Below, piece after piece: positions 63,922 to 64,000 of a stretch of DNA of 64,000 nucleotides (position 1 is the stretch's first letter; each line of letters opens with the position of its first letter). This DNA comes from Weissella confusa (lineage in GTDB: Bacteria; Bacillota; Bacilli; Lactobacillales; Lactobacillaceae). The notes beneath the pieces were generated by a model. It made no database searches and had not been told where the DNA came from. It saw only the letters and a list, made by a program, of their open reading frames with translations. The stretch is from NCBI GenBank assembly GCA_016466735.1, contig JAAOED010000003.1:1-64000 (forward strand), read 5' to 3'. The position numbers were made by a program, and so were the translations under genes.

Positions 63922-64000
63922 ATGGCCACGTATAATTTGACAGACATCCTCGACATCGTAAAGTTGTGGGGTGTTGATTACCCAAACAAGCAAAAGAACC
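63922..64000 (+). CDS. partial gene running off the window
   Basis: The ATG at 63922 follows AGAGAGTGAGCAAATAC. The readable part is MATYNLTDILDIVKLWGV, then DYPNKQKN, and the frame is open to the window edge. The family is not recognisable from 26 residues. A TATGCT box at 63882-63887 could be its -10. Confidence 0.6.
   Translation, partial: MATYNLTDILDIVKLWGVDYPNKQKN

Overview
The window looks like a chromosomal segment of a lactic acid bacterium of the Lactobacillaceae, most likely Weissella (W. confusa/cibaria-like). The evidence is Firmicute gene content and order, strong GGAGG-type ribosome binding sites, T-box control of glyQS and hisS-aspS, a mevalonate-pathway gene (mvaS), a GH120 beta-xylosidase, and a WxL surface-protein locus. 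The genus is an inference; Lactobacillales is secure. Almost every gene lies on the minus strand. The plus strand carries an MFS transporter, a 43-residue ORF, a tRNA cluster and two genes at the right edge. No transposon, prophage, CRISPR array or origin was seen.

Layout. 0-3 kb: tRNA-Gly, queA, ruvB, ruvA. 3-7.4 kb: a structured candidate sRNA, then purine genes (ade, a degenerate IMPDH paralogue, and a CBS-less guaB behind a guanine riboswitch). 7.5-13.4 kb: MFS exporter, DUF1361 protein, YigZ, obg, uvrC. 13.5-14.1 kb: an intergenic block that folds almost completely into long helices with paired ends and has no convincing gene; this is the best candidate for something undescribed. 14.1-16.6 kb: small membrane peptide, GH120 xylosidase, tiny acidic ORF. 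16.7-32.8 kb: ABC exporter, ftsK, trmL, AI-2E family protein, lactonase with a cre site, ridA, terC, glyQS with T-box, TMEM175-like channel, pnuC, a small acidic protein with a cre site. 32.8-46.6 kb: housekeeping genes (recO, era, dgkA, ybeY, phoH, yqeY, rpsU, YitT, aspS, hisS with T-box, amidase, nucleoside deoxyribosyltransferase, mvaS, coaBC).

46.7-61.9 kb is the surface region: a giant repeat-rich adhesin interrupted by one in-frame TAG, a WxL operon (WxL-interacting protein, WxL protein, and a large protein ending in a WxL-like domain without its tryptophans), an Mga-type regulator, three tRNA-Glu plus one tRNA-Ser, and a membrane-anchored surface protein preceded by 20-bp-phased direct repeats. 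The Mga gene and the WxL operon share an A/T-rich promoter motif. The adhesin and the last surface protein share a -10-like element. This suggests two small cell-envelope regulons. The window ends with an MFS transporter, an NTF2-like protein and a truncated gene.
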